The translations under genes and the position numbers were made by a program. Below the pieces are notes generated by a model. The model saw nothing but the letters and a program-made list of their open reading frames with translations. It did no database searches and was not told the origin of the DNA. From assembly GCA_963582935.1 (NCBI GenBank), contig CAUZSH010000078.1, positions 1 through 6,159 of the forward strand: 6,159 nt of DNA, written 5' to 3'. The stretch is from CAUZSH01 sp963582935 (GTDB taxonomy: Bacteria > Pseudomonadota > Gammaproteobacteria > Francisellales > Francisellaceae). Every line of letters begins with the position of its first letter. Within the stretch, counting starts at the first letter, position 1. Positions 1-5,586 of this stretch are shown here, piece by piece.

Positions 1-120
1 CTGTAGGCTTGTTTTTTGGAAGATCGGTACGGAGGTGGGCGTCTGAGGCAAAACCATCTGCGAGGGTAGTGATTCGATTTTGGCAGGAGCCAAAATCTTC
101 TATGAACGACCGAGCAACAC
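1..120. other. GC-rich island at left window edge, unidentified (gene tail, repeat or structured RNA)
   Basis: By direct count 60 of the first 120 bases are G or C, against 30 of the next 120, so a compositional boundary lies near 120. A plus-strand frame is open from base 3 to a TGA at 168-170 (55 codons, open at its 5' side). A minus-strand frame is open from 121 leftwards off the edge (40 codons, no ATG at its beginning), and a second minus frame is open from 99. None has a recognisable domain, and simultaneous openness on both strands over so short a stretch says little. A perfect hairpin sits at 76-97, and GAAGAT at 19-24 could pair with ATCTTC at 95-100, which would compete with that hairpin. 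It could be the end of a gene, a dispersed repeat or the 3' part of a structured RNA; I cannot tell which. Confidence 0.4.
76..97. repeat. Perfect 9-bp inverted repeat with AGGA loop
   Basis: GATTTTGGC (76-84) and GCCAAAATC (89-97) are exact reverse complements separated by AGGA, so either strand can form a tight 9-bp hairpin. The plus-strand tail is TTCTATGAAC and the minus-strand tail GAATCACTAC. Neither is a T-run, so it is not a standard intrinsic terminator. On the plus strand a GGA is displayed in the loop, the kind of motif CsrA/RsmA proteins bind, but only one such hairpin is seen. Confidence 0.7.
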
Positions 121-392
121 GCTATATATATTTGAATTGTATTGTTAATAATGCTGTACTGCACTATTGATTGTGCTGACAAATAGAAGTCAATTAAAGA
201 ACAAAATACACCCTATAAATTATGATGTAATATTTAGTATAAGCTCGGACCTTAAACTTGATTTAATTGCGTTTGTTTAGCCTTGATGCTTTTAGGTAAA
301 GGCTTTGATAAGATATGTGTTTTGACTGAGTGTATCATTTGATAAAGGTGCTCGGTATAAACTGATTAAATAACAGTCCGAAACCATTTAAC

Positions 393-406
393 ATGATGTA
401 AATCAT
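393..406. promoter_or_regulatory. FNR/CRP-family-like palindrome ATGAT-N4-ATCAT
   Basis: ATGAT GTAA ATCAT is a perfect 5+4+5 palindrome. The FNR/Anr consensus is TTGAT-N4-ATCAA, so the inner TGAT-N4-ATCA core matches exactly and only the outermost base of each arm differs. It lies about 90 bases upstream of the putative -10 of the permease gene, rather than at the -41.5 position typical of FNR activation. Regulation by FNR is therefore tentative, and in AT-rich DNA such a palindrome can arise by chance. Confidence 0.3.
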
Positions 407-472
407 AAGGTTAAGATTTTAAATCGAATGTTTTTTAATTATATTCTTAATGCTTTTGTAATAAAAATTCTT

Positions 473-502
473 TTGCTATCCGTCTGTCGGTCAACTTATG
501 AT
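473..502 (+). promoter_or_regulatory. Possible sigma-70 promoter of the amino acid permease gene
   Basis: TTGCTA (473-478) and TATGAT (497-502) are separated by 18 bases. The -10 matches TATAAT at five of six positions and the -35 matches TTGACA at four of six. Transcription would begin near 509, giving a leader of about 29 nt that contains the Shine-Dalgarno sequence. Other hexamer pairs exist in this AT-rich stretch (for example TTGATG at 283), but they are further away and worse spaced. Confidence 0.35.
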
Positions 503-526
503 AAGAGCTGGTAATAAAAATAGATC

Positions 527-533
527 GAGAGGG
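527..533 (+). promoter_or_regulatory. Ribosome binding site GAGAGGG of the permease gene
   Basis: GAGAGGG ends four bases before the ATG at 538. This favours that start over the in-frame Met codon five codons later, which has no comparable purine-rich sequence at the right distance. Confidence 0.7.
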
Positions 534-537
534 AAAA

Positions 538-2031
538 ATGAGTAGTATTGCAATGCCAAGGAAAAAAATATCTTTATTTAGTGCCGTGGCGCTAAGTGCA
601 ACCTGTATGGTTGGTTCAGGCTGGCTTTTTAGTGCGCAACTGGCAGCAAGGGATGCTGGGAATTGGGCATTTCTTGCTTGGATTTTAGCCGCACTTCTCG
701 TGCTATCAGTCGGTATGTGTCTTTCTAAAGTAGTGGCAATTTACCCTGTTAGGGGGGCCACAACACGCTCAAGTTCATTATCACATAACAATGTATTTGG
801 GATGCCCTTTGCTTTTGAAAATTGGTTTGGGATTATGGTTACAGTTGCCACAGAGGCGCAAGCAACCACACAATACCTGTCTGCAGCGATTGGGAAACAG
901 TACTTGATGGGGCATGATGGTTTAACTCTTCAGGGCAAGCTTTTGGCATTAGGGATTTTAGTACTTTATTTAGTGATTAACTATTATGGGATTAAACTGT
1001 TAGCAAAGGTAAATAATGTCATTACGGTTTTAAAAATATTCACACCGATATTTACGATTGTGGTTTTGATGTTGGCGCATTTTGATACCAGTAATTTTCA
1101 TCTAGCCACAACAGGAGGCTTTGGTGCGGGCTCAGCCATTACCGCAATCGTGGGTGCCGGCTTAATTTATTCATTTAATGGATTCCAGACCACGGTGGCT
1201 TTTGCAAGTGAGATTAAAGACCCTGCGCGTAATGTACCAAAATCCATTATTTATTCGATTGGTATTGTGTTGGTGGTATACCTGTGTTTGCAACTCGCCT
1301 TTATGGGTGCCGTGCCTCATGAAGCATTAGCGAATGGTTGGGCATCTTTGAACTTCTCTTCACCGTTGATGAACTTAGCTTTATTGTTGGGTATTAATTT
1401 CTTGGCGATACTTTTAATCGCGGATAGTGTTATTAGCCCTTCAGGAACAGGTTATGCCTATTTAGGTGCATCCTCAAGAATGCTCTATGCTATGGCAAAA
1501 GAAGGCCAGATGCCAAAATGGATTGCAAAACTATGCCCGGTTTATAATTTCTCAAAACGCTCAATGGTGATCAACTTTGTATTGACAGCATTAGTGTTGT
1601 GGAATGCGAAAAGCTGGGCATCTTTAATGGTGGTGGTGACGGGGTATCATATTATTGGATATATGGCAGCTCCTGTGAGTATGAGCGCCTTAAAGTCAAA
1701 AACGAAGGCTTTTGGATTGTTGGTTTTTGTTTGTCTTGGGATGATTATGACGACGATTCCAAGCGGTGATTTATTGATGATGAATGGCTCTCTAACAATT
1801 TTGGTGTTAATCTTTTTGGTGATTCAAAGAAGGCAAGGTATTGCTAAGTTATTGATGTTTTCAACCCCATTTATGGGCTACCTATGGTTATTATATTTGT
1901 CACCAGATTGGATTTTCTCAGTGCTTCTTTCCATCGTGTTTTTCTTCATTGCCACAAGTCGGAGGTACATTGATATTTGTAAGGAAGGTCGAGAAGAATT
2001 TGTGGATGATGAAGTTGCTTTAAAGCATTAA
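538..2031 (+). CDS. APC-superfamily amino acid permease
   Basis: This is an inner-membrane secondary transporter of amino acids or related amines, probably driven by proton symport or exchange; the substrate cannot be read from sequence. The 497-residue length and roughly 12 hydrophobic segments fit the APC family. Helix 1 carries the glycine-rich unwound motif MVGSGWLF (residues 24-31), which in the family contacts the substrate backbone. Helix 6 carries YSFNGFQ (211-217), followed by the family-typical SEIKDPARNVPKSI (224-237). Residues 299-326, with SPSGTG, SSRMLYAMAKEG and MPKW, match the conserved helix 8 and loop region. Less typical are the stretch RGATTRSSSLSHNN (72-85) and a glutamate in the third membrane segment (E106), suggesting a subfamily I cannot name. 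The gene is preceded by GAGAGGG and appears monocistronic. Its stop codon overlaps the end of the convergent ATPase gene. Family assignment is firm, specificity unknown. Confidence 0.93.
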   Translation: MSSIAMPRKKISLFSAVALSATCMVGSGWLFSAQLAARDAGNWAFLAWILAALLVLSVGMCLSKVVAIYPVRGATTRSSSLSHNNVFGMPFAFENWFGIMVTVATEAQATTQYLSAAIGKQYLMGHDGLTLQGKLLALGILVLYLVINYYGIKLLAKVNNVITVLKIFTPIFTIVVLMLAHFDTSNFHLATTGGFGAGSAITAIVGAGLIYSFNGFQTTVAFASEIKDPARNVPKSIIYSIGIVLVVYLCLQLAFMGAVPHEALANGWASLNFSSPLMNLALLLGINFLAILLIADSVISPSGTGYAYLGASSRMLYAMAKEGQMPKWIAKLCPVYNFSKRSMVINFVLTALVLWNAKSWASLMVVVTGYHIIGYMAAPVSMSALKSKTKAFGLLVFVCLGMIMTTIPSGDLLMMNGSLTILVLIFLVIQRRQGIAKLLMFSTPFMGYLWLLYLSPDWIFSVLLSIVFFFIATSRRYIDICKEGREEFVDDEVALKH

Positions 2032-2041
2032 GTTTTAAACT
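2016..2041. other. Convergent gene junction with overlapping stop codons and two palindromes
   Basis: The permease stop TAA (2029-2031) and the minus-strand ATPase stop (2028-2030) share the palindrome TTAA, so the genes overlap by four bases and leave no intergenic space. Immediately beside it are a 12-bp perfect palindrome TGCTTTAAAGCA (2016-2027) and an 11-bp AGTTT-T-AAACT (2031-2041). Both are AT-rich with almost no loop, so they are poor intrinsic terminators. I see no standard bidirectional terminator here. Confidence 0.6.
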
Positions 2042-2696
2042 GAGTCGCCTCACAAACTTCGCCTTGATTAAACCTCACTAGCCTATCTGCGAATGCAGAG
2101 GCTTCATCTTCATTATGAGTGACAAAAATTGCCGTTACCCCCTGGGCTTTAAAAATACTTTTAACTTTGGCAATAATTTGAAAACGTGTTTGATGATCTA
2201 TGTTTGAAAAAGGTTCGTCTAGTAGCATTAGTTTTGGTTGTCGTGCCATCGCTCTGGCAATGGCAATTCGTTGTTGTTGCCCGCCAGATAGTTCGTGTGG
2301 ATAGCGTTTTGCCACATCAGGCATTTGTACAAGCTCCAGCATTTCAAACATTCGTTGCTGCCTTGCTTTTTTGGCAATATGCTTAATGCCGAACTCAATA
2401 TTTCCAGAAACCGTTAAATGTGGAAATAAACTATGGTCTTGAAAAACCATACCAAGTCCACGTTTTTCTGGGGGCATACAAGTTCCATAATCAAAAACAG
2501 TATTTCCATCAATAGCGATACTTCCAGAGGAGGGCTTTATAAGACCGGCAATGGTACGCAGTGTTGTTGTTTTCCCACAGCCACTCGCACCTAATAAACA
2601 AACGATTTTATCTTGGGAAACGTCAAAGGACACATTTTTTAAAATTTGAGTTTTACCATAAGCATAAGATATATTTTTAACAGAAAGCGCATTCAT
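2028..2696 (-). CDS. fbpC: Ferric iron ABC transporter ATP-binding protein, short form
   Basis: This is the cytoplasmic ATPase that should power the adjacent double permease during Fe(III) uptake. All ABC motifs are present in order: Walker A GASGCGKT (36-43), Q-loop Q86 in VFQD, signature LSGGQ (136-140), Walker B LMLLDEP with catalytic E161 (156-162), D-loop NID (165-167) and switch histidine H194 in VTHNEDEA. At 222 residues it contains only the nucleotide-binding domain; FbpC/AfuC proteins of this transporter class are usually about 350 residues, with a C-terminal TOBE-type regulatory domain that is missing here. The frame ends cleanly at TAA, so this is a short form rather than an obvious frameshift. 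The start ATG overlaps the permease stop (ATGA) and has a strong AAGGAG six bases upstream, arguing for coupling. Specificity is inferred from the operon; the protein alone could serve another substrate. Confidence 0.88.
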   Translation of the reverse strand: MNALSVKNISYAYGKTQILKNVSFDVSQDKIVCLLGASGCGKTTTLRTIAGLIKPSSGSIAIDGNTVFDYGTCMPPEKRGLGMVFQDHSLFPHLTVSGNIEFGIKHIAKKARQQRMFEMLELVQMPDVAKRYPHELSGGQQQRIAIARAMARQPKLMLLDEPFSNIDHQTRFQIIAKVKSIFKAQGVTAIFVTHNEDEASAFADRLVRFNQGEVCEATQFKT

Positions 2697-4321
2697 GAAT
2701 GACTCCTTTCAAGAGAACGGTTAATAATAAGGAGGGGGATAAGTCCGGCTAACACCAGAATGATGGCGGGTAGAGCAGCATACTGTAACATCTCATCCGA
2801 GACGTATTGAAAAACGGTTGTTGCCAAAGTCTCAAAATTAAATGGTCTTAATAGTAGGACGGCAGGCAGCTCTTTCATGGCTTCGATAAAAACCAATAAC
2901 GTTGCAACCAAGCAACCTTTTCGGATCAATGGTAAATGCACTGTGATAAACATTTTTAAGGGTGGACATCCCAGTGTTCGGCTTGCACCATCATAGTTTT
3001 CAGGGAGTTTGCTTAAACTGGATTCAATGGTGCCAATAGAAATAGATGAAAAACGGACAACATAAGCGAAAATGACAGCAAATATTGTGCCACTTAGGAT
3101 TAAACCCACATGATCATTCCAGAAGTATTCTGATACGTTATTAAAGCAATGATCAATGACCGTTAGAGGGATTAAAACGCCCACCGCTAGAATGGTTCCA
3201 GGCATGGCATATCCCATAGTAGAAATGCGTGCGGGAATACGAGATAGGCGGCCAGGATAAACTCGATTTACAAAACCAAAAATGACGGCAACGAGTAAGG
3301 TGAGTAATGCCGCAATGGAAGCAATCATAAGACTATGCCAAGTGCTTAATAGAAACTGTTGGTTCCATGAATTTCCCCAATAATTCCAGGCATATTCTAG
3401 TAAAATAAAAAAAGGTAATCCAAAACCAAAAATGACCAAAAACCAACATAAGCTTAGGGCGCCTATTTTTTCCCAGCCCTTAAGCTTATGTTTTTGGAGG
3501 TTATCTAGTCCCATGCTTCGTTGAATTTGCTGTTGACGTCGACGACTGATACGCTCAATGCCTAAGAGAACGAAGATAATAAGTAAAACCATTGCTGCAA
3601 TCTTGGCGGCGGCATTTAAGCTACCATAGCCGAGCCAGACATCATATACCGCGGTCGTTAAGGTGTTAATGGCAAAGTAATTCATGGTGGCAAAATCAGC
3701 AACGGTTTCCATTGCGATAAGAGATAGGCCAACAACAATGGCAGGGCGTGCGAGAGGCAATGAAATTCGGCGGAAGCTTGACCAAGGTGTGCAACCATGA
3801 ATACGACTGACATCCACCATATTTTGTGACTGCTCTAAAAAAGAGGCGCGTGCCAGTAAATATAAGTAGGGGTATAAGGCTAGAGATAAAATAAGTATGC
3901 CCCCATAAAGGCTTCGGATGTCAAAAAACCAGTAGTCATTTGGAGAGCTCCAACCAAAAATATTTCTAAGAGCCGTTTGGATGGGACCTGCATAATCAAA
4001 CAGATCCGTATAAATATAGGCAACCACATAAGAGGGCATTGCGAGCGGTAAAAGTAAGAGCCACTGCAGGTGTTTTTTTCCAGGAATATCACATCGAGCC
4101 ATAAACCATGCGCTGGGTATGGCAAAAAAAGCAGAAAGCAGGCAAACCCCAATGATCATGATAAGGGTGTTAAGGGTGTAAGTGGGCAAAACCGTTTGCC
4201 AAAGGTGTTCAAATATTTGTCCTTCTGGGATAAATATTTGGGCGATTGGAACGATGATAGGGGAGATTAAGATAAGACTTAAAATCCATATTCCAATCTG
4301 ATTTGCGGAGCATTTATACAT
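2693..4321 (-). CDS. fbpB: Ferric iron ABC transporter permease, fused double domain
   Basis: This inner-membrane channel is of the FbpB/AfuB/SfuB type, in which both permease domains are one polypeptide. The 542 residues show about 12 hydrophobic segments as two groups of six (about 11-255 and 286-534), joined by a basic linker rich in R, K and Q (about 256-285). Each half has the cytoplasmic EAA-type loop that docks on the ATPase. The first is around 163-192, with HG (175-176) and ISLPL (186-190). The second is around 433-465, with YDGA (443-446), LGCPP (450-454) and HLPL (462-465). The start at 4321 is the first ATG after an in-frame TGA just upstream. A weak GGAAA lies about nine bases before it, and the ATG falls inside an inverted repeat. 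The gene follows the binding-protein gene after 81 bases and overlaps the ATPase gene by four. A second large hairpin lies in the linker-encoding region. Confidence 0.92.
   Translation of the reverse strand: MYKCSANQIGIWILSLILISPIIVPIAQIFIPEGQIFEHLWQTVLPTYTLNTLIMIIGVCLLSAFFAIPSAWFMARCDIPGKKHLQWLLLLPLAMPSYVVAYIYTDLFDYAGPIQTALRNIFGWSSPNDYWFFDIRSLYGGILILSLALYPYLYLLARASFLEQSQNMVDVSRIHGCTPWSSFRRISLPLARPAIVVGLSLIAMETVADFATMNYFAINTLTTAVYDVWLGYGSLNAAAKIAAMVLLIIFVLLGIERISRRRQQQIQRSMGLDNLQKHKLKGWEKIGALSLCWFLVIFGFGLPFFILLEYAWNYWGNSWNQQFLLSTWHSLMIASIAALLTLLVAVIFGFVNRVYPGRLSRIPARISTMGYAMPGTILAVGVLIPLTVIDHCFNNVSEYFWNDHVGLILSGTIFAVIFAYVVRFSSISIGTIESSLSKLPENYDGASRTLGCPPLKMFITVHLPLIRKGCLVATLLVFIEAMKELPAVLLLRPFNFETLATTVFQYVSDEMLQYAALPAIILVLAGLIPLLIINRSLERSHS
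2703..2708 (-). promoter_or_regulatory. Shine-Dalgarno AAGGAG of the ATPase gene, inside the permease gene
   Basis: On the minus strand AAGGAG lies six bases before the ATG at 2694-2696, within the last codons of the upstream permease gene. It fixes the ATPase start at the ATGA overlap and is the clearest ribosome binding site in the operon. Confidence 0.8.
3445..3492 (-). repeat. Long imperfect hairpin inside the permease gene at the domain junction
   Basis: The plus-strand arms AACATAAGCTTAGGGC (3445-3460) and GCCCTTAAGCTTATGTT (3476-3492) are complementary over 16 base pairs with one bulged T, around a 15-base loop. In the mRNA the GGGC/GCCC end of the stem closes the loop. The hairpin encodes about residues 277-293, the end of the interdomain linker and the start of the second permease half. 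The mRNA tail reads TGGTTTTTGG and the antisense tail TTTTTGG, so it resembles an intrinsic terminator without quite being one. An inverted repeat this long in coding DNA is unlikely by chance. Confidence 0.75.
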
Positions 4322-4356
4322 ACATCAATTTTCCGGTTTGGATTGGAGTATGTATA
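4315..4356 (-). promoter_or_regulatory. Inverted repeat enclosing the fbpB start codon (candidate translational control hairpin)
   Basis: TATACATAC (4315-4323) and GTATGTATA (4348-4356) are perfect 9-bp inverted repeats 24 bases apart. In the mRNA the downstream arm contains the fbpB AUG (4321-4319). The loop can form a further CAAU/AUUG stem, leaving a 12-base loop that holds the only GGA-type ribosome-binding candidate. A three-codon frame (ATG TAT GTA TAA) starts four bases before the real ATG and overlaps it. This could limit permease synthesis relative to the binding protein. The stem is AT-rich, so its strength in the cell is uncertain. Confidence 0.5.
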
Positions 4357-4402
4357 TTCATCGTTTCTAGGGCTTATTTACTTCGTGCAGTGGGTACGTA
4401 TA

Positions 4403-5446
4403 TTATAGATCAAATTTAACTTCATCAATTAATTTTATTGCCTCAGCGCGATATTTCGCAACCTCAGTTAGAGGAAGTTTGTCGGCTTTAAAGTCACCCC
4501 ATGAGCCAACCATTTTTGAGGGGGCAACAGCAGGATTCACTGGATACTCCATATTGACCTCCGCATACATTTTTTGTGCTTCTGGTTGGGATAAGAATAC
4601 CATTAGCTTCTCAGCATTCTCGGGGTTTGGTGCATGTTTTGCCATTAAAACACCGCTGATATTAACATGCGCACCGCGCCCGGAATTCTTGTCTCCACCA
4701 CTTTGATTTGGGAATTGAATGGTCACTGACTCAGCCGTGCCTTTTTGTTTAGGGTCTTTCAGCATGTTACCATAGTAGTAACTATTCCCTAATGAATAAT
4801 CACAAAGACCAGCTTGGATCGCTTGCAATTGGGCACGGTCATTGCCTTGGGGCTTGCGAGCCAAGTTTTCTTTTATGCCCATCAACCATTTCTTTGTATA
4901 GGGTATACCATGGGGTGCAATCATGGAGGCAACAAGCGCAATATTATAGGGATGTTTGCCACTACGGGTGCATATTTTTCCTTTTAGTTTTGGATCAGCT
5001 AGATCTTCATAGGTAATGGAGTCGATGGTGATGCGATCTTTTGAGGTGAAAATATTACGGACTCGAATGGTGAGGGCAAACCACTCATTATCGGGATCAC
5101 GATATTGGGAAGGGATGTTAGCAATTAAAGTTTCGCTATCTACTTCTTGTACTAACTTTTTGTCTTTAAAAGTCATCACTCGGCTGATGTCTGTGGTTAA
5201 AACAATGTCAGCAGGACTATATTTTCCTTCACGCTGAAGTCGTTCGAGCAAGCCATCTTTAGCATAAGTGACATTTGTTTTAATGTCAGTTTCAGCGGTG
5301 AATTTTTCTAAAATAGGGTTAATTAAATAAGGTTGGCGATAAGAGTAAATATTGACAACTTCTTGTGCTGCTTGAGCCATGCTTGTAAATGCCATGCCTA
5401 AGCAGATAATGCTGGTGATAAAGATATTTCTTTTTTGTGTGCCCAT
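4403..5446 (-). CDS. fbpA: Periplasmic Fe(III)-binding protein of an iron ABC transporter
   Basis: This secreted substrate-binding protein should bind ferric iron in the periplasm and deliver it to the adjacent permease. The N-terminus is a classical signal peptide: basic MGTQKR, a hydrophobic core, then AQA with likely cleavage after residue 26. The mature protein starts like FutA/IdiA/FbpA relatives with VNIYSYRQPYLI (31-42). The iron-binding tyrosine cluster of this family is visible as NSYYYG (221-226), and Y34/Y36, R161, H165 and Y167 are further candidate ligands. C159 and C215 may form a disulfide. The 347-residue length is normal. The upstream in-frame TAG and the intact signal peptide support the start at 5446, although no Shine-Dalgarno precedes it. 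It is the first gene of the operon and directly follows a Fur box, which strengthens the iron assignment. Whether the ligand is naked Fe(III) or a small chelate is not determined. Confidence 0.93.
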   Translation of the reverse strand: MGTQKRNIFITSIICLGMAFTSMAQAAQEVVNIYSYRQPYLINPILEKFTAETDIKTNVTYAKDGLLERLQREGKYSPADIVLTTDISRVMTFKDKKLVQEVDSETLIANIPSQYRDPDNEWFALTIRVRNIFTSKDRITIDSITYEDLADPKLKGKICTRSGKHPYNIALVASMIAPHGIPYTKKWLMGIKENLARKPQGNDRAQLQAIQAGLCDYSLGNSYYYGNMLKDPKQKGTAESVTIQFPNQSGGDKNSGRGAHVNISGVLMAKHAPNPENAEKLMVFLSQPEAQKMYAEVNMEYPVNPAVAPSKMVGSWGDFKADKLPLTEVAKYRAEAIKLIDEVKFDL

Positions 5447-5454
5447 ATTTATTT

Positions 5455-5473
5455 GATAATGAGAATCATTGTT
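5455..5473. promoter_or_regulatory. Fur box in the fbpA leader
   Basis: The 19 bases starting GATAATGAGAAT at 5455 match the classical Fur consensus (GATAAT repeats, then CATTATC) at 16 of 19 positions. The site lies 8 bases before the fbpA ATG and, given the promoter below, at about +10 to +28 of the transcript. Fur-Fe(II) bound here would block initiation or elongation, so the importer should be made under iron starvation. No ribosome-binding purine tract accompanies it; the leader next to the ATG is AT-rich. Confidence 0.85.
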
Positions 5474-5489
5474 ATTTGCATTGGGTCTA

Positions 5490-5517
5490 ATAATAGCCTA
5501 ATGACAGGAGCTGTCAA
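5490..5517 (-). promoter_or_regulatory. Sigma-70 promoter of the ferric iron operon
   Basis: On the minus strand a perfect TTGACA (5517-5512) is followed after 16 bases by TATTAT (5495-5490), five of six to TATAAT. Transcription should begin near 5483, giving a leader of about 37 nt with the Fur box inside it. It is the best hexamer pair in the window. Confidence 0.75.
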
Positions 5518-5526
5518 TGAATGACA
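5502..5526. promoter_or_regulatory. Three phased TGACA/TGTCA half-sites over the fbp -35 region
   Basis: TGACA (5502-5506), TGTCA (5512-5516) and TGACA (5522-5526) alternate in orientation with exactly five bases between them, a 10-bp period. The first pair forms TGACAG-GAG-CTGTCA, a perfect 6+3+6 palindrome; the outer two form a direct repeat AATGACA 20 bases apart. The middle copy overlaps the -35 hexamer. The arrangement looks like an operator for a dimeric regulator other than Fur, which I cannot name. Confidence 0.4.
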
Positions 5527-5586
5527 TATGAGTTCACATACTATGAAAAAAGGGGTTCTGTCATATTATATATTATAGATTGATAC

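Larger units (their letters stand above)
121..537. other. AT-rich intergenic region upstream of the amino acid permease gene
   Basis: No convincing coding sequence was found on the plus strand. Its ATGs (for example at 286 and 314) open frames of fewer than 20 codons without Shine-Dalgarno sequences; on the minus strand no long frame is apparent. The region holds a TGAT-N4-ATCA palindrome (393-406), a nine-base repeat ATGATGTAA at 222-230 and 393-401, and a possible promoter ending at 502. AGCCTT (279-284) and AAGGCT (299-304) could form a weak 6-bp hairpin. At over 400 bp it is long for a simple permease leader, so it may carry distal regulatory sites or an unrecognised small RNA. Confidence 0.5.

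Noticed and set aside
279..304. AGCCTT/AAGGCT hairpin as a terminator or riboswitch
   Set aside because: There are only six pairs around a 14-base loop, with no T-run and no recognisable aptamer motif.
286..342. Short ATG frame of 18 codons in the leader of the amino acid permease gene
   Set aside because: There is no Shine-Dalgarno sequence and no leader-peptide-like run of one amino acid or following attenuator.
2186..2386. Plus-strand open frame of 66 codons inside the ATPase gene
   Set aside because: It is antisense to a gene with complete ABC motifs and has no domain of its own.
3880..4270. Open frames on both strands within the permease gene (3880-4152 minus, 4070-4270 plus)
   Set aside because: They are shadows of the strongly supported permease gene, with no independent start signals or family features.
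4479..5237. Three plus-strand open frames of about 73-75 codons opposite the binding-protein gene
   Set aside because: All are antisense to a full-length gene with signal peptide and iron-ligand motifs; they read as chance openness.
5500..5564. Pho-box-like CTGTCAT half-sites (minus strand at 5501-5507, plus strand at 5558-5564)
   Set aside because: PhoB boxes need direct repeats with an 11-bp period; here the copies face opposite ways and are far apart.
5565..5577. Two perfect TATAAT hexamers on the minus strand
   Set aside because: No acceptable -35 lies 16-18 bases upstream of either (the nearest TTGAAG gives spacers of 14 or 21), and the stretch is simply AT-rich; at most a weak secondary promoter.
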